Below, one piece after another: positions 25,280-34,825 of a stretch of 64,000 nt of DNA. The notes under the pieces are model-generated. The model did no database searches, was not told where the DNA came from, and saw only the letters and a program-made list of their open reading frames with translations. The position numbers and the translations under genes were made by a program. Origin of the DNA: Geobacter sp. (lineage in GTDB: Bacteria; Desulfobacterota; Desulfuromonadia; Geobacterales; Pseudopelobacteraceae); contig PJFB01000007.1 in the NCBI GenBank assembly GCA_003574895.1, positions 124,001 through 188,000 on the forward strand, given 5' to 3'. Position 1 is the stretch's first letter. Each line of letters starts with the position of its first letter.

Positions 25280-26953
25280 ATGAAAGAACCAGAAACGAAC
25301 ACTCCCCTGCAGATCATCCCCCTAGGCGGCCTGGGCGAAATCGGCCTCAACATGATGGTCTACCAGTGCGGTCCGGATATAATCGTTGTCGATTGCGGCC
25401 TGATGTTTCCGGAGCCGGACATGCTCGGCATCGATTATGTGATACCGGACATTTCCTGGTTGCGCGAAAGGAGTGGCAGCATACGCGCCATCTGCCTGAC
25501 CCACGGCCATGAAGATCACATCGGCGCACTCCCCTTTGTACTGCAGGAACTGAACGTACCGGTCTACGGCACAGCTCTGACGCTGGGCTTTGTCAATGAG
25601 AAGCTGAAGGAATACAAACTTGACGGCCTAGTGGAACTGATCACGGTCAAACCACGCGACCGCGTTGAACTTGGCTGCCTTTCGGTCGAGTTCCTGCGGG
25701 TGGCCCACTCCATAGTGGACGGTTGCGCCCTGGCCATCACCACACCCGAGGGGGTCGTGATCCACACCGGCGACTTCAAGCTCGACCAGACCCCGGTAGA
25801 CGGTGAGCTGACCGATCTGGCCAGTTTTTCCCGCTACGGAGACGCCGGAGTTCTGGCGTTGCTGTCCGATTCCACCAATGTCGAGCGCGAAGGTTACACC
25901 CTCTCGGAAAAATACGTGGGCGAAGCCTTCAATGACATCTTTCCCAAATGCCGAGGCCGCATCATCGTGGCGGCCTTCTCCAGCAGCATTCACCGCGTGC
26001 AGCAGGTAGTCGACGTAGCCGCCGCCAATGGCCGCAAGATCCTGCTCAACGGCCGCTCCATGATCGCCAACGTGCGCATCGCCCGGCAACTGGGCTACCT
26101 GACCATCTCCGACGACATGCTGATGGACCTGAAAGAGCTCAACAACCTGCCTCCTGAAAATATCTGTATCGTATCCACCGGCAGCCAGGGCGAACCCATG
26201 AGCGCCCTGACCCGAATCGCCATGGACGATCACAAGCAGATCAAGCTGGATAAGGGTGACACCGTCATCCTTTCTTCGCGTGTTATCCCCGGCAATGAAC
26301 GCACCATCTCGGAGTTGATCAACCACCTCTATCGCCGCGGCGCCGAGGTCTTTCACGAAAAGGTCTCGGAAGTGCACGTCTCTGGCCACGCCAGCCAGGA
26401 AGAGCTCAAGCTGATGCTCAACTTGGTGCGGCCACGCTTCTTCATCCCGGTACACGGCGAATACCGCCACTTGGTCAAGCATATCCAACTGGCCCAGAAA
26501 GTCGGCATCCCGGAAGATCGCTGTCTTCTGGCCACCAACGGCGATGTTGTCTCCTTTTACGCCAATACGGCCGCCATCGTGGAAGAGGTGGAATCGGGCC
26601 GGGTCTTTGTGGACGGCAAGGGGGTGGGAGATGTGGGCGCTATCGTGCTCAAGGACCGCAAGCATCTCTCCGAAGACGGCATGGTGGTGGTCATCATCGG
26701 CATCAACCAGTCAACCGGAGCAATCATCCATGGCCCGGACATCGTTTCCCGCGGCTTTGTTTTCGAGGATGAGAGCCAGGAGTACCTGGAAACTGCCCGC
26801 TTCATCGTTACCGATGCGCTCTCGGAATTAAACGAGGAGATGCGTTGCGACTGCGAGGAAGTTAAGCAGGCGGTGCGCCAGGCCCTGCGCCGCTTCTTCA
26901 AGAAGACCATTGAGCGCCGCCCCGTAATCCTGCCTGTTATCATGGAAATGTAA
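25280..26953 (+). CDS. rnj: ribonuclease J
   Basis: A 557-residue metallo-beta-lactamase/beta-CASP ribonuclease with 5'-3' exo- and endonuclease activity on RNA. The zinc motif LTHGHEDHIGA is intact. Other family features are VHTGDFKLDQTP, SDSTNVEREGYT, the beta-CASP motif VSTGSQGEPMSALTRIA and HVSGHASQEELKLML. The length matches bacterial RNase J. The gene closes a tight run beginning at plsC. The genome also has RNase Y (see the rny entry), so RNA decay here uses a Bacillus-like enzyme set. The upstream ribosome site is weak. Confidence 0.95.
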   Translation: MKEPETNTPLQIIPLGGLGEIGLNMMVYQCGPDIIVVDCGLMFPEPDMLGIDYVIPDISWLRERSGSIRAICLTHGHEDHIGALPFVLQELNVPVYGTALTLGFVNEKLKEYKLDGLVELITVKPRDRVELGCLSVEFLRVAHSIVDGCALAITTPEGVVIHTGDFKLDQTPVDGELTDLASFSRYGDAGVLALLSDSTNVEREGYTLSEKYVGEAFNDIFPKCRGRIIVAAFSSSIHRVQQVVDVAAANGRKILLNGRSMIANVRIARQLGYLTISDDMLMDLKELNNLPPENICIVSTGSQGEPMSALTRIAMDDHKQIKLDKGDTVILSSRVIPGNERTISELINHLYRRGAEVFHEKVSEVHVSGHASQEELKLMLNLVRPRFFIPVHGEYRHLVKHIQLAQKVGIPEDRCLLATNGDVVSFYANTAAIVEEVESGRVFVDGKGVGDVGAIVLKDRKHLSEDGMVVVIIGINQSTGAIIHGPDIVSRGFVFEDESQEYLETARFIVTDALSELNEEMRCDCEEVKQAVRQALRRFFKKTIERRPVILPVIMEM

Positions 26954-27016
26954 CCCCTGGCAAACCTCCGAAATGGTAATGTTTAAGCCATCCCATTCCA
27001 CTTTCTATCAAATATG

Positions 27017-27043
27017 AATCAAGGCGACGAGGATTGAGGCAAC
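27017..27043. repeat. second copy of the AATCAAGGCGRCGAGGATT motif
   Basis: It lies in the 185-base gap between RNase J and the PilZ gene and matches 18293-18319 at about 23 of 27 positions. Confidence 0.35.
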
Positions 27044-27138
27044 CCTGTTCAGTCTGGCATTTTAACGGGTTTGCGTGTATTCTATTTTTTTATCCAAAAT
27101 TTGTTACTTGGTCGGTTTATAGACGTGAGTTCGCTTAG

Positions 27139-27945
27139 ATGACAAATCCGCATGCTCCCCAAACAGATTACAGTCGCTACTTCTCCCTAAAGCAGAAAGC
27201 AAATCTCATCAACATGTCGGACGAACGCAACAGGGATCATTTTGAATCCCTCAGCGGTATTATCGTCAACCGGCACGCGGATATTATTGAGTTACAGGTT
27301 CCCTACACCACCGGGCAGGAATCACCAGAAAATACGGCTGTAAAGGTGACATACAAACTCACTACCGAGTCACTCGGAGTCGGCATTCAGATGCTGGCCG
27401 ACCTTATCAAGGTAACTGCGGGCAACGTTTTTCACCTCCATCTGCAGGGTAATCTGGAGATCTACCAGCGCCGCAAAACGCAACGAGTCGAAACCAAAGT
27501 CAACCTGTTCCATCTCCGCCAGAATTTTCCCCTTGCCATTTATCGCAAAGAATTCAAACGAATCATGGAGTACATGAAAACCCAGGGCATCCCCCCCAAC
27601 CTCAAGCTACGCGAGGCTGCGGTAAACCTGAGCATGGGCGGCATACGCCTGGAGATCGAGCCGCAGGAACAACCCTCGCCACTTTCCATGTTTTTTCTGG
27701 AAGTCGATGACAAACTACCTCCGGTCTGCGCCGTGGCTGAAGCGGCGTGGGAACGCAAGGAAGGCGAGCGGCTTATTTGCGGCCACCGCTTCATACATAT
27801 ACTCAAGACCGATCAGGAGAGGATCAACCGGCACGTCCAGGCCATCCTGAAGGAGTTGGGCATTACCGTCACCAGCACCAAGACCAACTGGGAACTGCTT
27901 GACCGGATGACCTTCGAAAAGCCGGCGCCAAACAAATCCGAATAA
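27139..27945 (+). CDS. PilZ-domain c-di-GMP receptor protein
   Basis: A 268-residue cytoplasmic protein. The N-terminal half (GIIVNRHADIIELQVPY) resembles the YcgR-like flagellar-brake domain. The PilZ domain begins at QRRKTQRVETKV, which supplies the arginine motif, and continues with NLSMGGIRLEIE (N-x-S-x-x-G), which contacts c-di-GMP. Both motifs are intact, so ligand binding is expected. Likely outputs are motility, pili or exopolysaccharide control; the partner is unknown. The start has no strong ribosome site. A hairpin terminator follows. Confidence 0.88.
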   Translation: MTNPHAPQTDYSRYFSLKQKANLINMSDERNRDHFESLSGIIVNRHADIIELQVPYTTGQESPENTAVKVTYKLTTESLGVGIQMLADLIKVTAGNVFHLHLQGNLEIYQRRKTQRVETKVNLFHLRQNFPLAIYRKEFKRIMEYMKTQGIPPNLKLREAAVNLSMGGIRLEIEPQEQPSPLSMFFLEVDDKLPPVCAVAEAAWERKEGERLICGHRFIHILKTDQERINRHVQAILKELGITVTSTKTNWELLDRMTFEKPAPNKSE

Positions 27946-27971
27946 TCGCAGCCTAAAACTTTAAAACAAAA

Positions 27972-28004
27972 AAGGGGCACACGATGAAAGTCGCTGTGCC
28001 CCTT
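27972..28004. terminator. bidirectional terminator between PilZ gene and tyrS
   Basis: AAGGGGCACA and TGTGCCCCTT form a perfect 10-base stem with an inner CGA/TCG extension, with A-run on the left. It separates two convergent genes. Confidence 0.85.
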
Positions 28005-28039
28005 AATGGTTTATGGATTCGCTCTTGTTTTGCCGGCGG

Positions 28040-29251
28040 CTACGAAACCACAATCCGCGCAAACCTGCGCTTGCCGATTTGGACAATGTACTCGCCGGCA
28101 GCCGTCAATTCGAGGTTGGTGTCGGAGACCTTCTCGCTGTTCAACTTGACTCCGCCCTGATCGATGGCGCGGCGCCCCTCGCCATTGGATTTGGTAAGGC
28201 CGGCCTCGGTAAGCGCCCGAGCCAGCAGTAACGGTCCGTCGGCCAGGACAAAGTTCGCCTGCGGCATATCCACAGGAATTTCGTTGTCCCGGAACCGTTT
28301 GACAAAATTCTCCACAGCTTCGTCACCGGCAGCAGAACCGTGGAAGCGCCCAACGATCTCGCGGCCCAGAGCCTTCTTGGCCTCCATTGGGTGCACTGAA
28401 CCATCTTTGAGGCCGGTTTTGAGCTGTTCCAGATCGGAGAGCGGCATATCGGAGAGCAGTTCGTAATAGCGCAGCATCAACTCATCGGAGATGGACATGA
28501 CCTTGCCGAAAATCTCGTCGGCTGGCTCGTTGATGCCGATGTAATTACCCAGCGACTTGGACATCTTGTTAACCCCGTCCAAGCCTTCCAACAGCGGCAT
28601 GGTCAGGATGCACTGGGGCGGCTGGCCCCACTCGCGCTGCAGTTCGCGCCCCATCAGGAGGTTAAACTTCTGGTCGGTGCCACCCAGCTCCACATCGGAT
28701 TTGAGGGCCACGGAGTCATAACCCTGGATAAGCGGGTACAGGAACTCATGGATGCTGATCGGTTGCTGGCTGGTAAAGCGCTTGTGGAAATCGTCCCTTT
28801 CCAGCATCCGGGCCACAGTGTATTTGGAGGCCAGGCCGATCATACCGCCCGCGTCCAGTTTGTTGAGCCAGTCCGAATTGAAGACCACCTTGGTCTTTGC
28901 CGGGTCAAGGATCTTGAAGACCTGTTCCTTGTATGTTTCCGCGTTTCTAAGCACATCATCGCGCGTCAGCACCTTGCGGGTCTCTGATTTTCCGGTGGGA
29001 TCGCCGATCATTCCGGTAAAGTCGCCGATCAGGAAGTTGACCTCGTGGCCCAGTTGCTGAAACTGGCGCAGCTTGTGAATCAGAACGGTGTGCCCCAAAT
29101 GCAGGTCCGGGGCAGTGGGATCGAATCCGGCCTTGATTTTGAGAGGCGTGCCGGAGGCCAGCGATTTCGCCAACTTCTCCTCCAGCTCCTTCTCGATCAG
29201 GATCTCCACGGTACCGCGCTTGATAACTGCCATCTGTTCGGCTACGGACAT
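28040..29251 (-). CDS. tyrS: tyrosyl-tRNA synthetase
   Basis: A 403-residue class I aminoacyl-tRNA synthetase charging tRNA-Tyr. HLGHT is the HIGH motif and KMSKS is intact near residue 230. The C-terminal S4-like RNA-binding domain begins near [21 protein letters not shown]. The length matches the shorter bacterial TyrRS type. The ATG is preceded by GGAGAT. The gene ends the leftward block starting at smc and is terminated by the hairpin at 27972. It is 69 bases from ymdB, with a CACAAA/TTTGTG repeat in between. Confidence 0.96.
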   Translation of the reverse strand: MSVAEQMAVIKRGTVEILIEKELEEKLAKSLASGTPLKIKAGFDPTAPDLHLGHTVLIHKLRQFQQLGHEVNFLIGDFTGMIGDPTGKSETRKVLTRDDVLRNAETYKEQVFKILDPAKTKVVFNSDWLNKLDAGGMIGLASKYTVARMLERDDFHKRFTSQQPISIHEFLYPLIQGYDSVALKSDVELGGTDQKFNLLMGRELQREWGQPPQCILTMPLLEGLDGVNKMSKSLGNYIGINEPADEIFGKVMSISDELMLRYYELLSDMPLSDLEQLKTGLKDGSVHPMEAKKALGREIVGRFHGSAAGDEAVENFVKRFRDNEIPVDMPQANFVLADGPLLLARALTEAGLTKSNGEGRRAIDQGGVKLNSEKVSDTNLELTAAGEYIVQIGKRRFARIVVS

Positions 29252-29276
29252 GTAATCATCTCCTTAAATGCATTCA

Positions 29277-29307
29277 CCACAAATACTAATTCTTTGTGTC
29301 TTTGTGG
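29277..29307. repeat. CCACAAA...TTTGTGG short inverted repeat upstream of tyrS
   Basis: CCACAAATACTAATTCTTTGTGTCTTTGTGG carries the same TCTTTGTG(G) words as the larger element at 10064-10132. It lies between tyrS and ymdB. Confidence 0.5.
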
Positions 29308-29320
29308 TTAGAAACAAAAA

Positions 29321-30106
29321 TCAGCAACTCACAGCTATACGCTCGATGGAGAGCGCCCTGCCGCTTGTTTCGTCGAGCCCCACCACCACGCCGTTCAGCC
29401 TGATATCCTTCTTGGGAACCTCGAACTTGACCGGCAGTTGGGTCAGGAACTTGTTGATGGCCTCATCCTTGCCAATGCCGATCACCGAATCAAAACTGCC
29501 GGTCATGCCGGCATCGGACATAAAGGCCGTACCTTGGGTCAGAATGCGTTCATCGGCGGTCTGCACATGGGTATGGGTGCCGATTACGGCACTGACCCGA
29601 CCATCCAGATACCAGCCCAGGGATGCTTTTTCAGAAGTGGCTTCGGCATGAAAGTCCACCAGGATGAGAGGGGTTTCCTGCCTCAGCCTGGCAATCTCCC
29701 GGTCGGCCGTGCGGAACGGGCATTCCAGGTTTTTCATGAAGACCCGCCCCTCCAGGTTGAGCACCGCTATCTTGATCCCGCCCGGGGTGGCAAAAACGGC
29801 GCTGCCGCAACCGGCCGCGCCTTCAGGGTAATTGGCGGGCCGCAGGATACGTCGGTCAGCCAGTATCATCGGCACCTGTTCCTTTTTATCCCAGATATGA
29901 TTTCCGCTGGTCAGACAATGAATCCCAAGGTCAAAGAGCTCTTTAGCCGTGTCCATGGTCAGACCGAAGCCGCCGGCAACGTTTTCGCCGTTGGCGATGA
30001 CCAAGTCTATGCAGTGACGATCCACCAGGCGGTCCAACTCCCGTGCAACCGCCTGGCGTCCAGGTTTGCCGATGATATCACCAATAAACAGAATCTTAAC
30101 GGGCAT
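29321..30106 (-). CDS. YmdB-type metallophosphoesterase (TIGR00282 family)
   Basis: A 261-residue calcineurin-like phosphoesterase. The metal motifs [37 protein letters not shown] and [10 protein letters not shown] are intact. Bacillus YmdB cleaves 2',3'-cyclic nucleotides and affects RNase Y-dependent mRNA decay. In Bacillus its gene is downstream of rny, exactly as here: the ATG at 30106 lies inside the last codons of rny. That start begins [10 protein letters not shown]; in-frame codons further upstream would be deeper inside rny. Role in RNA decay is established for relatives and inferred here. Confidence 0.92.
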   Translation of the reverse strand: MPVKILFIGDIIGKPGRQAVARELDRLVDRHCIDLVIANGENVAGGFGLTMDTAKELFDLGIHCLTSGNHIWDKKEQVPMILADRRILRPANYPEGAAGCGSAVFATPGGIKIAVLNLEGRVFMKNLECPFRTADREIARLRQETPLILVDFHAEATSEKASLGWYLDGRVSAVIGTHTHVQTADERILTQGTAFMSDAGMTGSFDSVIGIGKDEAINKFLTQLPVKFEVPKKDIRLNGVVVGLDETSGRALSIERIAVSC

Positions 30107-31661
30107 ATTCCACGGCCCGGGTTTCGCGAATGACATTAACCTTGATCTGGCCCGGGTAGGTCATTTCAGCCTCGATCTTCTTGGCAATGTCACGGGCCAT
30201 GACTACTGACTGTTCGTCGGTGACCTGCTCGCTGGCAACCATCACACGTATCTCGCGACCGGCCTGAATGGCATAGGACAAGCCGACGCCGGGGAAGGAG
30301 GTGGCAATCCGCTCCAGATCTTCCAGGCGTTTCACATAGGTTTCCATCATCTCGCGCCTAGCACCGGGACGGGCACCGGAAAGGGCATCGGCTGCCTGGA
30401 CCAGCACAGCCAGCACGGTGGCCGGTTTTTCGTCCTCGTGATGGGCCATGATCGCGTGCACGATCTTGGGCGACTCGCCGTATTTACGCGCCAGGTCGGC
30501 GCCGATCACGGCGTGCGATCCTTCCACTTCATGATCCACGGCCTTGCCCAGGTCATGCAGCAATCCGGCCCGTTTTGCCTGTTTGACGTTTATACCCAGT
30601 TCGGCAGCCATGATCCCGCAGATAAAAGCGACTTCCAGAGAATGCTGGTAAACGTTCTGGGTGTAGGATGTACGATACTTCAGGCGCCCGATCAGTTTGA
30701 GCACCTCGGGGTGAATGCCATGCACCCCCAGGTCAAAGGCGGCCTGCTCCCCGGCCTCTTTGATGGAAAGTTCAACCTCTTCAGTTGCCTTTGACACAAC
30801 CTCCTCGATACGTCCAGGATGGATGCGGCCGTCGGCGATCAATTTTTCCAGCGACAGCCTGGCAACTTCACGGCGTACCGGGTTGAAACCTGAAAGGATC
30901 ACAGCCTCGGGAGTATCGTCGATGATCAGGTCAATGCCGGTTGCCGCCTCCAGGGCGCGGATGTTGCGTCCTTCACGGCCAATGATGCGGCCTTTCATTT
31001 CATCCGATGGGAGCGGCACCACCGAAACAGTTTTTTCCGCCACATACTCGCCGGCATAGCGCTGGATTGCAAGAGAGATCACCTCTTTAGCCTTCTTATC
31101 GGCTGTTTCGCGGGCTTCCTCCTCGATGACCTTGATCCGCTTGGCGGCATCGTGCTTGGCCTCGTTTTCCATTGCATCCATCAGTTCTTTTTTGGCTTCC
31201 GCAGCTGACATGCCGGAAATTGTCTCCAGCTTTTTCCTCTGCACGTCAACTGCCTGTTTCAATTCAACTTCTCGCTGGGCAAACAACTGTTCTTTAGCTA
31301 TAAAAGCCTGTTCCTTGGAAAGAATATCCATCTCTTTCTGATCAAAAAGGGCCATCTTTTTATCAAGGTTCTCTTCCTTTTGCTGCAGCCGTTTTTCAAG
31401 ATTCTGAAGGTCCTTCTTTTTCTCCTTCATTTCCCGATCATGTTCTTCCTTGGCCTGGATTGCCGCATCCTTTGCCTTTAGCTCTGCCTCCTTGGTGATG
31501 GTCTCGGACTCGCGCCGGGCATCATCTATCACCTTGGTTGCCAGCTCTTCGGCCTGCTTGACAATGGAATCAGCATCCTTTCTGCTGAGCCTGCTGCCTG
31601 CAAAATATGCCCCGGCGGCAATTGCCAGGGTAATTACTACCATCCAGATGTTCACTTCCAT
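30096..31661 (-). CDS. rny: ribonuclease Y
   Basis: A 521-residue membrane-anchored endoribonuclease that initiates mRNA decay. It has an N-terminal membrane helix ([18 protein letters not shown]), a long coiled coil (about residues 30-200, rich in K/E with [15 protein letters not shown]), a KH domain ([18 protein letters not shown]) and an HD domain with [10 protein letters not shown]. The length is the usual 520. The start at 31661 follows a strong AGGAGG 7-8 bases upstream. It overlaps ymdB by 11 bases and lies 1 base from the upstream cyclo-ligase gene, so the three are probably one transcript. Confidence 0.96.
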   Translation of the reverse strand: MEVNIWMVVITLAIAAGAYFAGSRLSRKDADSIVKQAEELATKVIDDARRESETITKEAELKAKDAAIQAKEEHDREMKEKKKDLQNLEKRLQQKEENLDKKMALFDQKEMDILSKEQAFIAKEQLFAQREVELKQAVDVQRKKLETISGMSAAEAKKELMDAMENEAKHDAAKRIKVIEEEARETADKKAKEVISLAIQRYAGEYVAEKTVSVVPLPSDEMKGRIIGREGRNIRALEAATGIDLIIDDTPEAVILSGFNPVRREVARLSLEKLIADGRIHPGRIEEVVSKATEEVELSIKEAGEQAAFDLGVHGIHPEVLKLIGRLKYRTSYTQNVYQHSLEVAFICGIMAAELGINVKQAKRAGLLHDLGKAVDHEVEGSHAVIGADLARKYGESPKIVHAIMAHHEDEKPATVLAVLVQAADALSGARPGARREMMETYVKRLEDLERIATSFPGVGLSYAIQAGREIRVMVASEQVTDEQSVVMARDIAKKIEAEMTYPGQIKVNVIRETRAVEYAR

Positions 31662-31662
31662 A

Positions 31663-32274
31663 TTAATAACCTCCTCTATGTGAATCCGGGCCATCAGGAT
31701 GGCGCCGGTTACCTCCGCAACGGATGATCCGCCTGTCGGTGACGATGATCTCCATCCGTATATCATGTCCTTCAGCAGGGATCTTCCCGTCAATAAGCTG
31801 AAAATCGTGGCACAGCCCTACAAGGTGGGCCTTTCGGCCGGGATGGCGCAGAAAGCGGTCGTAAAAACCTTTCCCATAACCGATGCGATGGCCATCCTGA
31901 TCAAAGGCAACACCAGGAACGACAATCAGATCGGCTTCTTCGGCGGTATGATCGATCCCGGTGTGACAAGGTTCATGTATGCCGAATCTTCCTGCGCTGA
32001 GGTCGGCCAGCCCATCGACCTTGCGCAGAACCATCTCGTGGCCGCAGATGGCCGGGTAGAGCACCTTCTTGCCCGCCTCTAACGACGACAAGAGGATGTC
32101 GCCCGTATCTGTTTCGTTGTGAGCAGGGGCGTAAAGCGCTAAGCAGGCCGCATTGCAATACTCATCCAGCGAGAGAAACCCTTGTTGGGCCAGCCGGCTG
32201 GACATAAGCCATTCTTCATGGCGGAGTGCCCTGCGCCGGGCCAGCATCTGCTGTCGGAGAGATCGCTTGGGCAT
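31663..32274 (-). CDS. 5-formyltetrahydrofolate cyclo-ligase
   Basis: A 203-residue enzyme converting 5-formyl-THF to 5,10-methenyl-THF with ATP, in one-carbon metabolism. The family signature [13 protein letters not shown] and the ATP-loop RFGIHEP are visible. ATG at 32274 with GAGGG upstream is preferred to an in-frame ATG seven codons earlier. It sits directly downstream of the putative 6S RNA, the widespread zapA-ssrS-ygfA arrangement of proteobacteria, and directly upstream of rny. Confidence 0.92.
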   Translation of the reverse strand: MPKRSLRQQMLARRRALRHEEWLMSSRLAQQGFLSLDEYCNAACLALYAPAHNETDTGDILLSSLEAGKKVLYPAICGHEMVLRKVDGLADLSAGRFGIHEPCHTGIDHTAEEADLIVVPGVAFDQDGHRIGYGKGFYDRFLRHPGRKAHLVGLCHDFQLIDGKIPAEGHDIRMEIIVTDRRIIRCGGNRRHPDGPDSHRGGY

Positions 32275-32399
32275 GTCACCCTCGTGGTGCGGCACATCTC
32301 ATTCTGCTCTTCGAGCGGTTCGGCTCAGACAAAAAAACAGCATGACTGGTGAAAATTAGTAATGACAAATACGAGTTTGCCGGTTGTGCCGGGAAGCGG

Positions 32400-32615
32400 C
32401 CGGGAAGGTCGATCAGGGAGGGGTGAAGGAGCGAAATGGCTCATGAGTGACGTGGAATCGTGCAGTTGCTCGAACCAATACTCCTGAACAAATTCCGTTC
32501 TTTCGTTGACGGATATATTCTGCGGTATTTCAGGTATCAGCAAACAGGTGCGGCCGGAATGTCGCACCTGCCGGAACTGATTAGTGCATTTGAGAATATA
32601 GATCCAGCCTCCCTT
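32400..32615 (-). ncRNA. ssrS: putative 6S RNA (ssrS)
   Basis: The 360-base gap between zapA and the cyclo-ligase gene is the classic location of 6S RNA, the RNA-polymerase-binding regulator. On the minus strand, GGGAGG-CTG-GATC at 32613-32601 can pair with GATC-GAC-CTTCCC at 32414-32402. This closes a rod of about 215 nt, near the usual size. A hairpin with stem AGGTGCG/CGCACCT lies inside. Ends are approximate, and the assignment rests on position and the closing stem, not on a covariance-model score. Confidence 0.55.
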
Positions 32616-32634
32616 AAGAGACCGTATATCGTTA

Positions 32635-32907
32635 TCAGGCCTTTTCCAACTTCTCGATAATCCCATGCAGCCTGTCGTCAAGGGATTTGTCGCGCTCTTG
32701 CGCTGATCTGAGGTCAAGCAATTCTTCGGCGGTATTGAGCAGTGCCAGGGTCAACACGAGTTGGGCATCAGCACTTTTGAGGGCAGCGCCGATCTCCTGC
32801 AATCTCGCATTTACAAAGGTTTCGACCGATTGCACCTTTTCAGCCGAGGCCGAGCTCTTGACCGAGAGTTCCCGGCCAAGCACCCTGACCACATGGGGCG
32901 TCTTCAT
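32635..32907 (-). CDS. zapA: cell division protein ZapA
   Basis: A 90-residue protein that stabilises FtsZ protofilaments at the division site. It has the family's N-terminal strand region (HVVRVLGRELSVKSSASAEKV), then LQEIGAALKS and a long C-terminal coiled coil (LLDLRSAQERDKSLDDRLHGI) used for dimerisation. The normal ZapA length is about 100 residues. It is followed by the putative 6S RNA and preceded by the ZapB-like gene, giving a small division cluster. Confidence 0.87.
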   Translation of the reverse strand: MKTPHVVRVLGRELSVKSSASAEKVQSVETFVNARLQEIGAALKSADAQLVLTLALLNTAEELLDLRSAQERDKSLDDRLHGIIEKLEKA

Positions 32908-32999
32908 ACGAAGTCGCTTTCCCGCAAAACTTCAGTCGGACGCTTGTTCATACCCGAGACAGGCTTTGATATCATTGTGGAGCGCCTCCGAAGATTCCG

Positions 33000-33176
33000 T
33001 CAGATCGCATCCAGCTTGCCCAGGATTGCATCCACCCTGGATTTGAGACCTTCCCGCTCGGTCAATAGCTGCTGGTTTTCCTCGTTCAGCCTGGCGTTCT
33101 CATCTTTCATGGCCGAATATTTTTCCAGGAGAATACTTACCTTGTTCTCCAATGCTTCCAAAAGTTCATTGTTCAT
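33000..33176 (-). CDS. zapB: ZapB-like coiled-coil cell division protein
   Basis: A 58-residue, almost entirely coiled-coil protein (LLEALENKVSILLEKYSAMK, then ENARLNEENQQLLTEREGLK). This fits ZapB, which links the Z-ring to other division proteins. Location just upstream of zapA supports the call. The start at 33176 is chosen because the protein begins MNNELLEALENK with AAGGA upstream; the frame upstream reads into unrelated sequence. Short coiled coils are hard to assign with certainty. Confidence 0.75.
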   Translation of the reverse strand: MNNELLEALENKVSILLEKYSAMKDENARLNEENQQLLTEREGLKSRVDAILGKLDAI

Positions 33177-33294
33177 CTTGTGAGTTTCCTTTCGGGGTAC
33201 GTAACTATAGCCGCCAGTCGGGGCAAAGTCAAGCCCTAATTGCGTGATTTCGCGGACTTCTCTGCCCCTCGCACGCTGTTCTTGCCCTGTTTTG

Positions 33295-34389
33295 CTATGC
33301 TTGGAAAAGGGCATCCGTAAACTCCTGCGGATCAAAATCACGCAGGTCGTCAATTGCCTCTCCGACGCCGATATATCTGACCGGCAAGGCAAATTCGTGG
33401 CTGACCGCCACCACGATGCCACCCTTTGCAGTACCATCCAGCTTGGTCAGGGCAATACCTGAAACATAGGCCGCCTCCTTGAAAAGCCTTGCCTGGGAGA
33501 GGGCGTTCTGACCGGTGGCGGCATCCACGACCAGAAGCGTTTCATGGGGCGCCCCAGGTATCTCCCGCCCAATGACTCTACGAATCTTCTTCATCTCTTC
33601 CATCAGATTGACCTTGGTATGCAACCGTCCGGCAGTATCCACTATCAGGATATCCACATCCCTTGCAACGGCAGCCTTGCAGGCATCAAAAACAACCGCC
33701 GAGGGATCGGCGCCTTCTTTGTGATGGATGACATCCACGCCGGAACGCTGACCCCAGATAACCAGCTGTTCGGAAGCAGCGGCACGAAAGGTATCGGCCG
33801 CAGCCAAAAGCACTTTTTTGCCTTCTGCCGAGAACCTTGATGCCAGCTTGCCAATGGTGGTCGTCTTGCCAACACCGTTCACACCGATCACCAGCACAAC
33901 AAAGGGGCGGTGGCTATTTATCTCAAGAAGGCTGTGATGGGCAGTTAAACGGGCAAGGATCTCCTCCTTGAGCGCCCGGCGCAACGCTTCACCGTCTTTG
34001 AGTTCGTTACGGCCCAGACGCTGTTCAAGGGTGCGGATCAACTCCACGGTGGTCTTGACACCGATATCCGAAGTAATCAGGATTTCTTCAAGCTCCTCAA
34101 GCGTATCGGCATCGATCTCTTTCTTACCCAAAACCAGTGCGTCTATCCGACCGACCAGGCCATCTTTGGTCTTCTTGAGCCCCATCTTGAGGCGTTCGAA
34201 CAAGCCGGGCTTAACTGGTTCCTCACTGATCTTGGGCTTTGCCGGCTCTACAGGCATTTCCGGTTCTGGGACCGAAGGCGCTTCCGAAGGTATTTCTACC
34301 TGATCATCCAATTCTTCCGCGACGGTGGAAATACCACTGATCTTGTCCATCAAGCCCCGAAAAAAACCCTTTTTTTCCTGTTTTTCCAT
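33295..34389 (-). CDS. ftsY: signal recognition particle receptor FtsY
   Basis: A 364-residue SRP receptor GTPase that docks ribosome-nascent-chain complexes at the inner membrane. The acidic N-terminal A region (EELDDQVEIPSEAPSVPEPE) is followed by the N domain and the G domain. The G domain shows the P-loop GVNGVGKTTTIGKLA, the DTFRAAA motif, DTAGR and TKLDGTAKGG. All GTPase motifs are intact. The start is 0 bases from the stop of the upstream roadblock gene, so the two are coupled. Confidence 0.96.
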   Translation of the reverse strand: MEKQEKKGFFRGLMDKISGISTVAEELDDQVEIPSEAPSVPEPEMPVEPAKPKISEEPVKPGLFERLKMGLKKTKDGLVGRIDALVLGKKEIDADTLEELEEILITSDIGVKTTVELIRTLEQRLGRNELKDGEALRRALKEEILARLTAHHSLLEINSHRPFVVLVIGVNGVGKTTTIGKLASRFSAEGKKVLLAAADTFRAAASEQLVIWGQRSGVDVIHHKEGADPSAVVFDACKAAVARDVDILIVDTAGRLHTKVNLMEEMKKIRRVIGREIPGAPHETLLVVDAATGQNALSQARLFKEAAYVSGIALTKLDGTAKGGIVVAVSHEFALPVRYIGVGEAIDDLRDFDPQEFTDALFQA

Positions 34390-34746
34390 TCAGATCTCCT
34401 TCTTCAACTGTCCAATCGCGTCGCGAAACCGGTGCAGCGCCAACATAACCGGGCATTCGCGCCCGATGTTCATTACCAGCGAGTAGTCCTGGTCAATGCA
34501 GCCAATAATCAAGTGGCCATTTGTTGCGGTAACAACCACATCTTCAACAGCACACCCCTGACCGCTGCAATGCATCTCCTTGAGGCGGCTGAGGATGATG
34601 CCTTGATGCGCGGCAATAAAACGGATTTCGTAAGGGTCGCAGTGGCAGAATTCCTGCACAGCCTCCCCTTCCCAATCCACAAGGATAGCGCCCACCGCAT
34701 GTGGCGTCTGGTCAACCAATCCCTTTAAAATGTTTTGATATGGCAT
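34390..34746 (-). CDS. Roadblock/LC7-domain protein
   Basis: A 118-residue protein whose pattern (ILKGLVDQTPHAVGAILVDW, then GIILSRLKEM and GHLIIGCIDQDYSLVMNI) matches the roadblock/LC7 fold. MglB-like members act as partners or activators of small Ras-like GTPases. Here it adjoins ftsY and smc rather than an mglA gene, so its partner is unknown. It has four Cys residues, including CHC and CSGQGC, unusual for the family and of unknown meaning. Confidence 0.7.
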   Translation of the reverse strand: MPYQNILKGLVDQTPHAVGAILVDWEGEAVQEFCHCDPYEIRFIAAHQGIILSRLKEMHCSGQGCAVEDVVVTATNGHLIIGCIDQDYSLVMNIGRECPVMLALHRFRDAIGQLKKEI

Positions 34747-34825
34747 ATCAGCTCCCCATGCTGCGTTCAGTGTGCCTCATTTTGCGGGCTGGCAAGCCGT
34801 TGCACGCTGAACGCGGCACTGCCTC

